Part shown: piece by piece, positions 28,405-37,254 of the stretch
Layout of the letters: every line of letters begins with the position of its first letter
How positions within the stretch are numbered: the stretch's first letter is position 1
Source: Clostridium sp.
GTDB taxonomy: Bacteria > Bacteroidota > Bacteroidia > Bacteroidales > Bacteroidaceae
Assembly: GCA_023663705.1 (NCBI GenBank)
Contig: JAMPGY010000004.1
Location: 113,413-177,412 of the forward strand
Direction: 5' to 3'
Length of the DNA: 64,000 nt
Program-made: the position numbers and the translations under genes
The notes under the pieces: model-generated
The model's database searches: none
Seen by the model: the letters and a program-made list of their open reading frames with translations, nothing else
What the model was told of the DNA's origin: nothing

Positions 28405-30351
28405 ATGAAGGACAGGTATCATTCCATCCTGAAACAGTATTGGGGCTATGACGACTTCCGTGGCATCCAACGTGACATCATCGAGAGCATCGGCAGCGGA
28501 AAAGACACGCTGGGGCTGATGCCCACGGGAGGCGGAAAATCCATCACCTTTCAGGTGCCGGCTCTGGCACAGGAAGGTATCTGCATCGTAGTGACGCCAC
28601 TCATCGCTCTGATGAAGGATCAAGTGGCCAACCTGCGCCGACGCGGCATTAAAGCTGCCGCCGTCTACTCGGGACTGTCGCGTGAGGAAATCATCGTGAC
28701 GCTGGAGAACTGCATCTTCGGCGGTTACAAATTTCTCTATCTGTCGCCCGAACGTCTGTCCTCCGACATTTTCCTTGCCAAACTTCGCCACATGAACGTG
28801 AGCTTCATCACCGTGGACGAGGCTCATTGCATCTCGCAGTGGGGATACGATTTCCGTCCCTCCTACACACGCATTGCCGAAATCCGCCGGGAAGTTCCCC
28901 ACGCCCCTGTGCTGGCTTTGACGGCTACCGCCACGCCCGAAGTAATGGCTGACATACAACACCAACTGGAATTCCGGGAAGAAAATGCGTTCCGCATGAG
29001 TTTCGAACGCACCAACCTGACCTATGTGGTGCGCACTACCGAAGACAAGAAACAGGAGTTGATACACATACTCACACACATCAACGGTTCGGCCATCGTC
29101 TACACGCGCAACCGGCGAGGCACGCGGGAAACCGCACAGATGCTGGTTGAAGAAGGCATCACTGCCACCTATTACCACGCCGGACTGAACAACGCCGACA
29201 AGGACGAACGCCAACGACAGTGGCAAAGCGGCGAGACACGGGTGATGGTGGCAACGAACGCCTTCGGCATGGGCATCGACAAACCCGATGTCCGGCTGGT
29301 GACTCATTTGGATCTGCCTGACTCGCCCGAGGCTTACTTTCAGGAAGCAGGACGCGCCGGACGGGACGGACTACAGGCCTATGCCGTGTTGCTTTACCAT
29401 CCGGGAGACCGTGCCAAACTGGCCCGCCGCATTCCCGACACTTATCCCGATCCGGACTTCATACGCACAGTCTACGAACACATCTGTTATTACTACCAAA
29501 TGGCAATGGGTGATGGTCTGAACGTGACGAAGGAGTTTAACCTGGATGATTTCTGCCGCAAGTTCAAACACTTTCCCGTGCCTACGGACAGTGCGCTGAA
29601 GATTCTCACCCGAGCCGGATATATAGAATATACCGAAGAACAGGAAAATGCCTCACGGCTAATGTTCACCGTGAGGCGTGACGACCTGTACCGGCTGTAC
29701 GAACAGAACGAGACAGAGGAGAAGATTCTGCAATGGGTGTTGCGCTGCTACGGAGGCGTATTCAGCGACTATGTGTATATCGACGAAGGCACCCTAGCAC
29801 ACCATACAGGGCTTACCGCCCAACAGGTGTATGACGGTCTGGTAAACCTCAACCGTCGCTACATCCTTCACTACATTCCACGTAAAAAGACCCCCTACAT
29901 CACCTTCACCTGCAAACGTGTGGAGACGGAACGCATCGTACTGAAACCCGCCGTATATAGCGACCGTAAAGAAAGCTACCGTCAGCGCATCGCCACTATG
30001 TCAGCCTATGCCTCGGGACAGGAAGAGTGCAGGAGCCGCACCCTGCTCCGCTACTTCGGTGAGGACACGGATCACGACTGTGAGCGATGTGACGTGTGCC
30101 GTTCCCGCCACGAGAGTGGTCTGTGCCGCAGCGACTATGAAAAAATACGCCGCCACGTGCTGCAATGGTTGGTCGAACAAGGACCGGCACGCATGACCGA
30201 TATCCCCGTGGAACATGAACAGCGGGAAATAGTGGGGCACGTGGTGCACTGCATGCTACAGGAAGAGGAGCTGACACTCGAAAACGGTATTCTCCGTCCC
30301 GGCGGCAACTCCTCTCAGCCATACACGGATGTATCCCGGACATCCGACTGA
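28405..30351 (+). CDS. recQ: RecQ-family DNA helicase without HRDC domain
   Basis: 648 residues. Helicase motifs are clear: MPTGGGKS (Walker A), VDEAHCISQWGYDFRPSY (DEAH box plus RecQ aromatic loop), LTATATPEV, and NAFGMGIDKPDVR with QEAGRAGRDG. The zinc motif is reduced to CERCDVC plus an upstream Cys. The C-terminal part is a short winged-helix-like segment; I see no HRDC domain, so this is a short form. It lies 22 bases after recJ, and the two probably act together. It is convergent with the efflux operon, ending 12 bases from it. Confidence 0.9.
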   Translation: MKDRYHSILKQYWGYDDFRGIQRDIIESIGSGKDTLGLMPTGGGKSITFQVPALAQEGICIVVTPLIALMKDQVANLRRRGIKAAAVYSGLSREEIIVTLENCIFGGYKFLYLSPERLSSDIFLAKLRHMNVSFITVDEAHCISQWGYDFRPSYTRIAEIRREVPHAPVLALTATATPEVMADIQHQLEFREENAFRMSFERTNLTYVVRTTEDKKQELIHILTHINGSAIVYTRNRRGTRETAQMLVEEGITATYYHAGLNNADKDERQRQWQSGETRVMVATNAFGMGIDKPDVRLVTHLDLPDSPEAYFQEAGRAGRDGLQAYAVLLYHPGDRAKLARRIPDTYPDPDFIRTVYEHICYYYQMAMGDGLNVTKEFNLDDFCRKFKHFPVPTDSALKILTRAGYIEYTEEQENASRLMFTVRRDDLYRLYEQNETEEKILQWVLRCYGGVFSDYVYIDEGTLAHHTGLTAQQVYDGLVNLNRRYILHYIPRKKTPYITFTCKRVETERIVLKPAVYSDRKESYRQRIATMSAYASGQEECRSRTLLRYFGEDTDHDCERCDVCRSRHESGLCRSDYEKIRRHVLQWLVEQGPARMTDIPVEHEQREIVGHVVHCMLQEEELTLENGILRPGGNSSQPYTDVSRTSD

Positions 30352-30363
30352 TCTCCAGCTACA

Positions 30364-31554
30364 TTACCACTGCCACGAGAGCAACTCAGCCACCACCAAC
30401 CGATAGTCACGCTCGGTTTCCAACAACCGGTCGGTGGCTTCATAACATACGGCCAACTCCCTATAGTAATCCATAAGGGTCAGCTGTCCGGCAGACAGCG
30501 CCTTGTCGAGCAAAGCTATCTGTTCGTCCTGTGCTGAGGCACGACGATACCCCTCGGCCACCTGCTGCAACTCGCGCGCGCGATCATATAATAAATGTAC
30601 ACGATTGTAGAACTGCAATCGTGCATCGATCTGTCTGCTACCGGCCACTCTGACGGCCGCCTTGCGCTGCTTCACCTTATTTTTGTTTTCCCATAGCGGC
30701 ACAACCACCCCCAAAGCCAGTCCCTGATACCCTTCCACCGGTCCACGCTCGGTCATATATCCCACCGTTAAAGAGGGGTAATTTTCCGAACGTGCCAGAT
30801 TCACCTGGCGCTGTGCCACATCCAGCTGTGCCCCCACGTAGCGCAACACGGGGCTACCTTGCTCCGCCTGCGCATACCATTGGGAGAAATTCTCAGGCAA
30901 CGGTTCCGTCACCTGCAGATCGGGGGACAGAGCTATAGGTTTCCCGCCATTCATCCATTGCAAGTCCGACTCAATCTTGCGCCGGTCGGACTCCATCCGG
31001 CGCAAACCGCTCTGAATCATCGTCAGTTCCATCTTCACTTTATTTACCTCCACGGCCGTCACCTCTCCAGACTCCTGCGCTGAAATGTATGACGCGGCCA
31101 GACGAGCGGCATGATGTTCGCGCAAGTGCAATTGCTTTTCGGCAGCAACAAGATACTGCCATTCTATCAAGGCCTGTCTCGCTTCCAGGCGAAATGTGAT
31201 GCAACGGGCACGATACTGTAAGTCAATCTGAGTTTCCTGTGCCTTCCTGACACGCCGTTTCTGTCCGGTCAGAGTGGCCCAGTCCAACGTTTGCATCACA
31301 GTGAAATCCTTACGGGTCTCCCCCGCCCCATGCGTATCCCACAGATAATGAAACTCCACTTCGGGATTGGACAGGAATTGGCCGGTTCGACATTCCAACC
31401 GTTCAGCCTCCATCTCATCGCGCATCACCTGCAGACCGGTGTTGTTCCGTTCCATCTCATCCAGCAACGCCTCACACGTATTCACCTGCGCCTGCACATG
31501 CAAAGGATAAACGACCGCAAGCAAAAGACAGACAATTATTTGATTCGTTTTCAT
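30364..31554 (-). CDS. TolC-family outer membrane component of a metal efflux system
   Basis: 396 residues from the ATG at 31554, which begins the signal peptide MKTNQIIVCLLLAVVYPLHVQAQ; an in-frame ATG at 31587 would add 11 residues and overlap the permease gene. The body is long, helical and rich in Ala, Arg, Gln and Glu, as in the two OEP repeats of CusC/CzcC. It would form the outer channel for the pump encoded just upstream. The gap to the permease stop is 19 bases. The substrate is inferred from the permease and adaptor. Confidence 0.85.
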   Translation of the reverse strand: MKTNQIIVCLLLAVVYPLHVQAQVNTCEALLDEMERNNTGLQVMRDEMEAERLECRTGQFLSNPEVEFHYLWDTHGAGETRKDFTVMQTLDWATLTGQKRRVRKAQETQIDLQYRARCITFRLEARQALIEWQYLVAAEKQLHLREHHAARLAASYISAQESGEVTAVEVNKVKMELTMIQSGLRRMESDRRKIESDLQWMNGGKPIALSPDLQVTEPLPENFSQWYAQAEQGSPVLRYVGAQLDVAQRQVNLARSENYPSLTVGYMTERGPVEGYQGLALGVVVPLWENKNKVKQRKAAVRVAGSRQIDARLQFYNRVHLLYDRARELQQVAEGYRRASAQDEQIALLDKALSAGQLTLMDYYRELAVCYEATDRLLETERDYRLVVAELLSWQW

Positions 31555-31573
31555 ACTGATCTGTTGTTTGATT

Positions 31574-34500
31574 TTATTTTGTTTCAACTGTATGTTCCGC
31601 CTCTTTCTCCCGACTGATCCACCCGTATATCAAGGGGACAATCACTCCATTGAGCAACGTGCTGCTGAGCAGTCCTCCCAGCAACACACGCGCCATGGGA
31701 CTTTGTATCTCATTGCCGGGCAAATCACCACCCATCACCAACGGTATCAGTGCCAAAGCCGAAGTGAGTGCCGTCATCAGGATGGGATTGAGACGGTCGA
31801 GCGAACCGCGCAGGATACTCTCGCGAAGCGGCATACCGGATGCACGCAACTCGTTGTAACGGTCGATAAGCAGGATGCCGTTGCGGGTTGCGATGCCAAA
31901 TAGGGAAATGAATCCTATCACGGCCGGAATACTGATCACTCCATCAGTAAGCCAAATGGCCAAAACGCCGCCAATCAGTGCCAAAGGCAGATTGAGCAAA
32001 ATCACCACGGACTGACGCACATCATGAAACTGATGGTAGAGCAACAAGAAGATAACAAAAATCGAAATCAGCGACAGCACGAACAGCGTACGAGAAGCCG
32101 CACGTTCATTTTCAAACTGCCCGCCATACTCGATGTGGTAACCTTCGGGCAAAGGCATATCGGACAATCGGTCGCGTATGTCCTCTACCACACTATGCTG
32201 GTCGCGTCCCTCCACGTTGACTGACACGACAACCTTGCGGGACACATTCTCACGATTGATCACATTAGGACCGCCAGTGGATGTAATCTCAGCCAAAGCA
32301 GACAAGGGTACCTGCCCCTGCGGAGTGTCAACCATCAGACGACGTATATCCTCAATGCCCTCGCGATATGCCCCGTCAACCTTCAGGGTCAAATCGAATG
32401 TCTTGTCACTCTCATATACCTGAGACACCACCTCTCCATTCAACAAGACCTCCACCAAACCGGATAAAGCAGAGGGAGAAAGGCCATAACGAGCCATCAA
32501 TTCACGACGGGGCGTGATCTTCAACTGCGGACGCTCCACCTGCTGTTCCACATTCAGGTCGGCTATGCCCTCTACATCGGACAGGCGTTCCTTCACCTGT
32601 CCCCCCAAAGCATATAGACGATTGAGATCACTGCCAAACAACTTGATGGCTACATTGGCCTGCGTGCCGCTAAGCATGGCATCTATGCGGTGGGAGATGG
32701 GTTGCCCGATCTCCACGCTCACTCCGGACAGGGTCTTCAAGCGCTCCCGTACCTCGGTCACGACCTCGCTGCGGTTACGTTTTCCGAGTTCAAAAGGAGC
32801 CTCTATCTCAGACATATTCACCCCCAGAGCATGTTCGTCCAACTCGGCTCGTCCGGTTTTACGGGCTACGGTCCGTATCCCATCAACCTGCAGAAGGATC
32901 TGCTCGGCCTGACGACCGATACGATCGCTTTCTTCAAGAGACAATCCCGGCAAAGCACTTACATTTATTGTAAAAGATCCCTCGTTGAAGGGTGGAAGAA
33001 AGGATCGCCCCAAGGTGAAAAAAACACCGACGGCCAAGACCAAGAGTGAAAGGGTGAAGGCAAATACACCCTTTCCATGATTCAAAGTTCCCTGCAACAC
33101 ACGGCCATACACTGCCTTCAACCATCGCGTGAGCGGAGGCTCGGAAATTGTTCCCCGGCTACGCCCCAACAAATAGGTACAGAGCACGGGGGTGAGCGTC
33201 AACGCAACAGCAGTGCTGGCAAACAAGGATACCACAAAGGCTATGCCCAACGGCACCAGCATGCGCCCCTCCATTCCCGATAGAAAGAACAGCGGTATGA
33301 AGCTGGCCACAATGATCAACGTGCTATTGAGAATAGGTATGCGCACTTCCTGAGAGGCCGAGAATACCACCTGCTTCACGGTCATACGCTCCGCCACCGG
33401 ACGCAGACGGTTCTCACGTAAATGACGGAACACATTCTCCACATCCACAATGGCATCATCCACCAACGAGCCAATAGCGATAGCCATACCTCCAATACTC
33501 ATCGTATTCATCGTAAGTCCCATAACACGCAAAGTGAGAATGGCGACCAATAAAGACAAGGGTATGGTGACCAAAGAAATCAATGTGGTCCGAACATTCA
33601 TCAGGAATAGAAACAGGATAAGAACGACAAAAACGGCTCCTTCCACCAACGAACTCCGGATGTTGTCCACCGCACTGTCGATGAAACGACTCTGCCGGAA
33701 AATATCCGTATCCACCCGAACATCAACAGGGAGTTTCGTCCGCAGCTCATTCACCACACCATCCAAACGTTCCGTCAGTTCCAATGTTCCCACTTGAGGC
33801 TGTTTGGTGACGGTGAGCAGAACAGCCGGACGACCACCATTGGAGGCACATCCCGTCCGGGGGGTCTTGGCTCCGACAGTCACACGAGCCACTTGTCCCA
33901 ACACCACCGGGCTGTCTCCGATGGTTTTCACCACAGTCTGTGCCAAGTCCTGCATTCGATCGGTATGCATAGCCCCACGTATGATATATTCGTTTCCAAA
34001 CTCATACAGAATACCACCCGAGGAGTTCCTGTTGACATCCTTCACGGCATCACGCACTTCCTGCAACGTGACACCACAGTGTCTCATCTTGTCCGGCTGA
34101 AGCAGTATCTGATACTCACGTACACCTCCGCCCAACACAGACACTTGGGACACACCTCCCGTGGCCAGCAACCGGGGGCGGAATGTCCAGTCGGCCAATG
34201 TACGCAATTCTTCCTGCGAAGTGGAATCAGCCGTCAGACCGATAATCATCACCTCACCCAGAATAGACGACTGAGGCCCAAGTACAGGATTACCCACACC
34301 GGTCGGCAACTGTTCGGCAGCCACGGCCAACTTTTCGGATACTATCTGACGGGCACGGTAGATATCCATGTCCCAATCAAACTCTACCCAGACAACGGAA
34401 AATCCGGTAGTACTCTGCGAACGGACACGCCGTACCCCGGTAGCTCCATTGACCACGGTCTCCAACGGAAACGTGACCAGCCGTTCCACTTCTTCGGGCG

Positions 34501-34669
34501 CCATGCCGCCGGCTTCCGTCATCACCACCACTGTAGGAGCATTCAGGTCCGGGAATACATCAACTTCCATTGTCTGTGCCGTATAAAGCCCACCGACCAG
34601 AACCAATAAAGCACACAGTAGAATCGCCAAACGATTGTTTAGCGAAAAACGTATAATTCTATTCAACAT
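31574..34669 (-). CDS. RND efflux permease, heavy-metal type (CusA/CzcA-like)
   Basis: 1031 residues, the full RND length, with an N-terminal transmembrane helix, two large periplasmic loops and two blocks of membrane helices. SLVDDAIVDVENVFRHLREN in transmembrane helix 4 carries the acidic residues expected for heavy-metal RND pumps rather than the hydrophobic-drug type. It moves metal ions from the periplasm outward using the proton gradient. Copper/silver versus zinc/cobalt/cadmium cannot be decided by eye. It lies between the adaptor gene (15 bases upstream) and the TolC gene. Confidence 0.9.
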   Translation of the reverse strand: MLNRIIRFSLNNRLAILLCALLVLVGGLYTAQTMEVDVFPDLNAPTVVVMTEAGGMAPEEVERLVTFPLETVVNGATGVRRVRSQSTTGFSVVWVEFDWDMDIYRARQIVSEKLAVAAEQLPTGVGNPVLGPQSSILGEVMIIGLTADSTSQEELRTLADWTFRPRLLATGGVSQVSVLGGGVREYQILLQPDKMRHCGVTLQEVRDAVKDVNRNSSGGILYEFGNEYIIRGAMHTDRMQDLAQTVVKTIGDSPVVLGQVARVTVGAKTPRTGCASNGGRPAVLLTVTKQPQVGTLELTERLDGVVNELRTKLPVDVRVDTDIFRQSRFIDSAVDNIRSSLVEGAVFVVLILFLFLMNVRTTLISLVTIPLSLLVAILTLRVMGLTMNTMSIGGMAIAIGSLVDDAIVDVENVFRHLRENRLRPVAERMTVKQVVFSASQEVRIPILNSTLIIVASFIPLFFLSGMEGRMLVPLGIAFVVSLFASTAVALTLTPVLCTYLLGRSRGTISEPPLTRWLKAVYGRVLQGTLNHGKGVFAFTLSLLVLAVGVFFTLGRSFLPPFNEGSFTINVSALPGLSLEESDRIGRQAEQILLQVDGIRTVARKTGRAELDEHALGVNMSEIEAPFELGKRNRSEVVTEVRERLKTLSGVSVEIGQPISHRIDAMLSGTQANVAIKLFGSDLNRLYALGGQVKERLSDVEGIADLNVEQQVERPQLKITPRRELMARYGLSPSALSGLVEVLLNGEVVSQVYESDKTFDLTLKVDGAYREGIEDIRRLMVDTPQGQVPLSALAEITSTGGPNVINRENVSRKVVVSVNVEGRDQHSVVEDIRDRLSDMPLPEGYHIEYGGQFENERAASRTLFVLSLISIFVIFLLLYHQFHDVRQSVVILLNLPLALIGGVLAIWLTDGVISIPAVIGFISLFGIATRNGILLIDRYNELRASGMPLRESILRGSLDRLNPILMTALTSALALIPLVMGGDLPGNEIQSPMARVLLGGLLSSTLLNGVIVPLIYGWISREKEAEHTVETK

Positions 34670-34684
34670 AACCGGTCTCCTTCT

Positions 34685-35842
34685 CTAATGGTTATGGTTA
34701 TGTCCTTCGGGTATCAAACCGGCCGAAGCAGCCAACTTCACATGCACAGCTCCGTTCACTACCACCCGATCTCCGTCGGACAGCCCCGAACGTATGGCCA
34801 CACGACATCCGTCCGTAGCCCCCATCGTCACCTCTCTCCGCTCATAGCAATCGGCATCACGCTGCACATAAACATAATATATACCCTGTGACTCGGTGAT
34901 TGCCTGCACGGGCAGAACCAGTACGCTGTCGGTAACCGCTCCCTGCAACCACACTTCGGCATAACTGCCTGGCAATAAATCTCCCACATTGTTAAACTCG
35001 AATGTCACCGGTATGTAGAACTGCCCCGGTGCCAATGTGCGCCCCATCGCTACCAATCTACCGTCCAAAGCACGTACATCGTACATCCGACTGTCTGACG
35101 ATGTTCGAAAAAGGGCATTATCCAGTCCGGAAAGGAAAGACTGATCGCTCTCACTCACTTCGGCTCTCAACTGCATTCTGCGGTTCTGGGTCAGCACAAC
35201 CAACGGTTGTCCTTCCGTGACATAATCTCCTTGAGCCACGAGGCATTGTTTCACATATCCATCCATCGGCACAGAGACTCCGACCTTGCCGGAAACGGTG
35301 TGGGTTTCCACGCCCTCACAAGCCATACGGGCTGTGTTGCAACGCAATCGGGCAGCTTCCAATTCCGCCCGTGTCACCAACCGGTCGGCAGCTAATTTTT
35401 CCATCCGTTCCAATTCGCGTCGGGCAACATCCCATTCTTCACGTGCCCGGTCTACCGGACGTCCCTCCAGCATCTGGGCGGATGACAGACGCATCAGAGT
35501 AGTTCCCTTGTGCACGGCCTGGCCTTCCGTCAACCCGCCGATTGGAAATTCCACAATGCCGGGAGCCGTTGCCACCACGGTCTGTTCCTGTCCGGATGCG
35601 GCAGACAACCGACCACCCACCTTAAGTACACCACAGAACGGTTCACGGCACACCGGACGTACCTCCACACCAGCAGCCTGAGCTTTTTCTGATTCAAATA
35701 CAATCTCATCTCCATGAACATCCGTAGGCTCATGGAATGCCTTGGCATCCTCTTCATGCTCATGAACATGCTGACAGGCACAAAGCATCAACACACCGGC
35801 CACACACAGTGCAACACGGCTTTTTATTCTAAAAAACCTCAT
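34685..35842 (-). CDS. Periplasmic adaptor lipoprotein of a metal RND pump (CusB/CzcB-like)
   Basis: 385 residues. The signal peptide ends in the lipobox LCAC, giving Cys23. The mature N-terminus is metal-binding in look (QHVHEHEEDAKAFHEPTDVH), and the C-terminus ends GHNHNH, so both ends carry histidine clusters. Between them lie the lipoyl/barrel-sandwich half-motifs (GIVEFPIGGLTEGQAVHKG and VPMDGYVKQCLVAQGDYV) and a helical hairpin. The histidines support a zinc, cobalt, nickel or copper substrate. It precedes the permease by 15 bases. Confidence 0.88.
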   Translation of the reverse strand: MRFFRIKSRVALCVAGVLMLCACQHVHEHEEDAKAFHEPTDVHGDEIVFESEKAQAAGVEVRPVCREPFCGVLKVGGRLSAASGQEQTVVATAPGIVEFPIGGLTEGQAVHKGTTLMRLSSAQMLEGRPVDRAREEWDVARRELERMEKLAADRLVTRAELEAARLRCNTARMACEGVETHTVSGKVGVSVPMDGYVKQCLVAQGDYVTEGQPLVVLTQNRRMQLRAEVSESDQSFLSGLDNALFRTSSDSRMYDVRALDGRLVAMGRTLAPGQFYIPVTFEFNNVGDLLPGSYAEVWLQGAVTDSVLVLPVQAITESQGIYYVYVQRDADCYERREVTMGATDGCRVAIRSGLSDGDRVVVNGAVHVKLAASAGLIPEGHNHNH

Positions 35843-35896
35843 ATATTCTTATTTATAATAATACATACCGCATAGGGTTGGTCATAACGCCACCAC

Positions 35897-36427
35897 TCAC
35901 GCGTTCCAGAATCTGTTCACACTAAAATAAGAATACACTGAAGGAGGGGCTCTGAGCGTGGACGCCGTAAGATAACCCCATTGACATCTTACGGCCAAAG
36001 AAATGGGATAAGAAAAAGGTGATTCATACAAAATCACTGCATACAAAACTCCGGTATTTGCCGCAACAGCCGCCCAAAATGCCGGAATAACCAAATCCGG
36101 AATGCTGCCGTCCACACGCGAACGGGAAACCTGCAGAGCTGCCGACATCACTTTCCGACATGCATAAGATCCACCACTGTGGGCATGGGAACACATCCGA
36201 GACATCAGCATTGCTGTCGCACGTTTACCCGCTTCCTCCGCAAGCCCACATCCTACATGTTTCAGCACCTTCGCTTCATGATAACGAAAGCAGGTACGTT
36301 CTCCGTGGTGATGGTGAAATCCCATGAACGTGTACACCACTACGGCAAGCAACATCCAGCAGACTGCGATCTGACGGAACAGACTATACGCACTCCGGCG
36401 TCTGTTTGTACGTTGCTTTGTTTTCAT
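35897..36427 (-). CDS. Small His/Cys-rich membrane protein heading the metal efflux operon
   Basis: 176 residues from the ATG at 36427 (MKTKQRTNRRRSAYSLFRQ); an in-frame start at 36460 would lie upstream of the promoter. A basic N-terminus and one hydrophobic helix (about 20-36) suggest an N-in membrane anchor. Just after it comes FHHHHGERTCFRYHE, then further Cys and His residues (KHVGCG, CSHAHSGG, YACRK). That pattern suggests periplasmic metal binding. It ends 54 bases before the adaptor gene on the same strand. I do not recognise the family; a sensor or metal chaperone role for the pump is inference. Confidence 0.6.
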   Translation of the reverse strand: MKTKQRTNRRRSAYSLFRQIAVCWMLLAVVVYTFMGFHHHHGERTCFRYHEAKVLKHVGCGLAEEAGKRATAMLMSRMCSHAHSGGSYACRKVMSAALQVSRSRVDGSIPDLVIPAFWAAVAANTGVLYAVILYESPFSYPISLAVRCQWGYLTASTLRAPPSVYSYFSVNRFWNA

Positions 36428-36431
36428 GCTG

Positions 36432-36462
36432 CAAATATAAGCCTTTCGGCACAACAGCACAA
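36432..36462 (-). promoter_or_regulatory. Promoter of the metal efflux operon
   Basis: On the minus strand, TTG (36462-36460) and TATATTTG (36439-36432) are 20 bases apart, matching the Bacteroidetes consensus. The -7 box ends only 4 bases before the ATG at 36427, so the transcript would be nearly leaderless. Confidence 0.55.
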
Positions 36463-36471
36463 CTCTTCCGC

Positions 36472-36526
36472 ATAAAAAACGGATCCACTCTCTGTCCTTT
36501 GCAACTTGTTTGCAAAGGACAGAGAG
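36472..36526 (-). terminator. Terminator-like hairpin after the RsmI-like gene
   Basis: CTCTCTGTCCTTTGCAA (36488-36504) and TTGCAAAGGACAGAGAG (36510-36526) form a perfect 17-base-pair stem with a 5-base loop. It begins 3 bases past the stop of the minus-strand methyltransferase gene. Six T residues on that strand lie 8 bases beyond the stem. Confidence 0.65.
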
Positions 36527-36529
36527 ATT

Positions 36530-37237
36530 TTATTTATATAAAAGGAATATAGCCGGTATCTTACTCAAATCGGGAAGCGATGTACGCTTCCACTCCTGTA
36601 TTGTCTGTGTGCGGATATATTCTTCCGGACAAGTGATGCCGGCAGCCACACACAAGCGGGTCTGCGGACGACAAGTACGCAACAGTTCATCCACCATCTT
36701 GGCATTGCGATAAGGCGTCTCGATGAACAGCTGTGTCTGATGTTCGGTATACACCCGTTGCTCCAACTGCTTAATCTTCTTTGTTCGGTCGGCCGGATCT
36801 ATAGGCAGATAACCATTGAAAGCAAAACTTTGACCATTAAAGCCGGATGCCATTACCGCCAATATCATCGAAGACGGCCCCACCAACGGTATAACGCGCA
36901 ATCCCTTACGCTGAGCTATCGCCACAACATCAGCACCCGGATCGGCCACTGCCGGACAACCGGCTTCGGACAATACTCCCATGGGAATCCCCTTGGCTAT
37001 CCGTTCCAAATGTCTGGCAAATTCATCTGTTGCAGCGTGCTTACCCATCGGATAGAACGTAATGTCATCTATATTAACCTCACGGGATACTTTTTTCAGA
37101 AAACGACGTGCCGAACGCACATCCTCTACAAAAAAGTGACGAATCTGCAGAATAAGCTCATTATTATATACAGGCAAAACCGTGTCAAGAGCCGTATCAC
37201 CTAATGTCACCGGAAACAAATAAAGTGCTGCCTCCAT
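36530..37237 (-). CDS. RsmI-like SAM-dependent methyltransferase (tetrapyrrole methylase fold)
   Basis: 235 residues from the ATG at 37237 (MEAALYLFPVTLGD); a GTG at 37255 is the alternative but would overlap the upstream stop. Motifs seen are GVLSEAGCPAVADPGADVV, LVGPSSMILAVMASGFNGQSF and ETPYRNAKM, as in the 16S rRNA C1402 2'-O-methyltransferase RsmI. It is shorter than RsmI (about 285) and the N-terminal region is divergent, so it may be a paralogue with another target. It lies downstream of the GldB-like gene on the same strand. Confidence 0.75.
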   Translation of the reverse strand: MEAALYLFPVTLGDTALDTVLPVYNNELILQIRHFFVEDVRSARRFLKKVSREVNIDDITFYPMGKHAATDEFARHLERIAKGIPMGVLSEAGCPAVADPGADVVAIAQRKGLRVIPLVGPSSMILAVMASGFNGQSFAFNGYLPIDPADRTKKIKQLEQRVYTEHQTQLFIETPYRNAKMVDELLRTCRPQTRLCVAAGITCPEEYIRTQTIQEWKRTSLPDLSKIPAIFLLYK

Positions 37238-37254
37238 ATTATTCACTCTTATCA

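Noticed and set aside
33794-34609. A 271-codon plus-strand frame
   Set aside because: Antisense to the RND permease gene, which is full length and has conserved membrane motifs.
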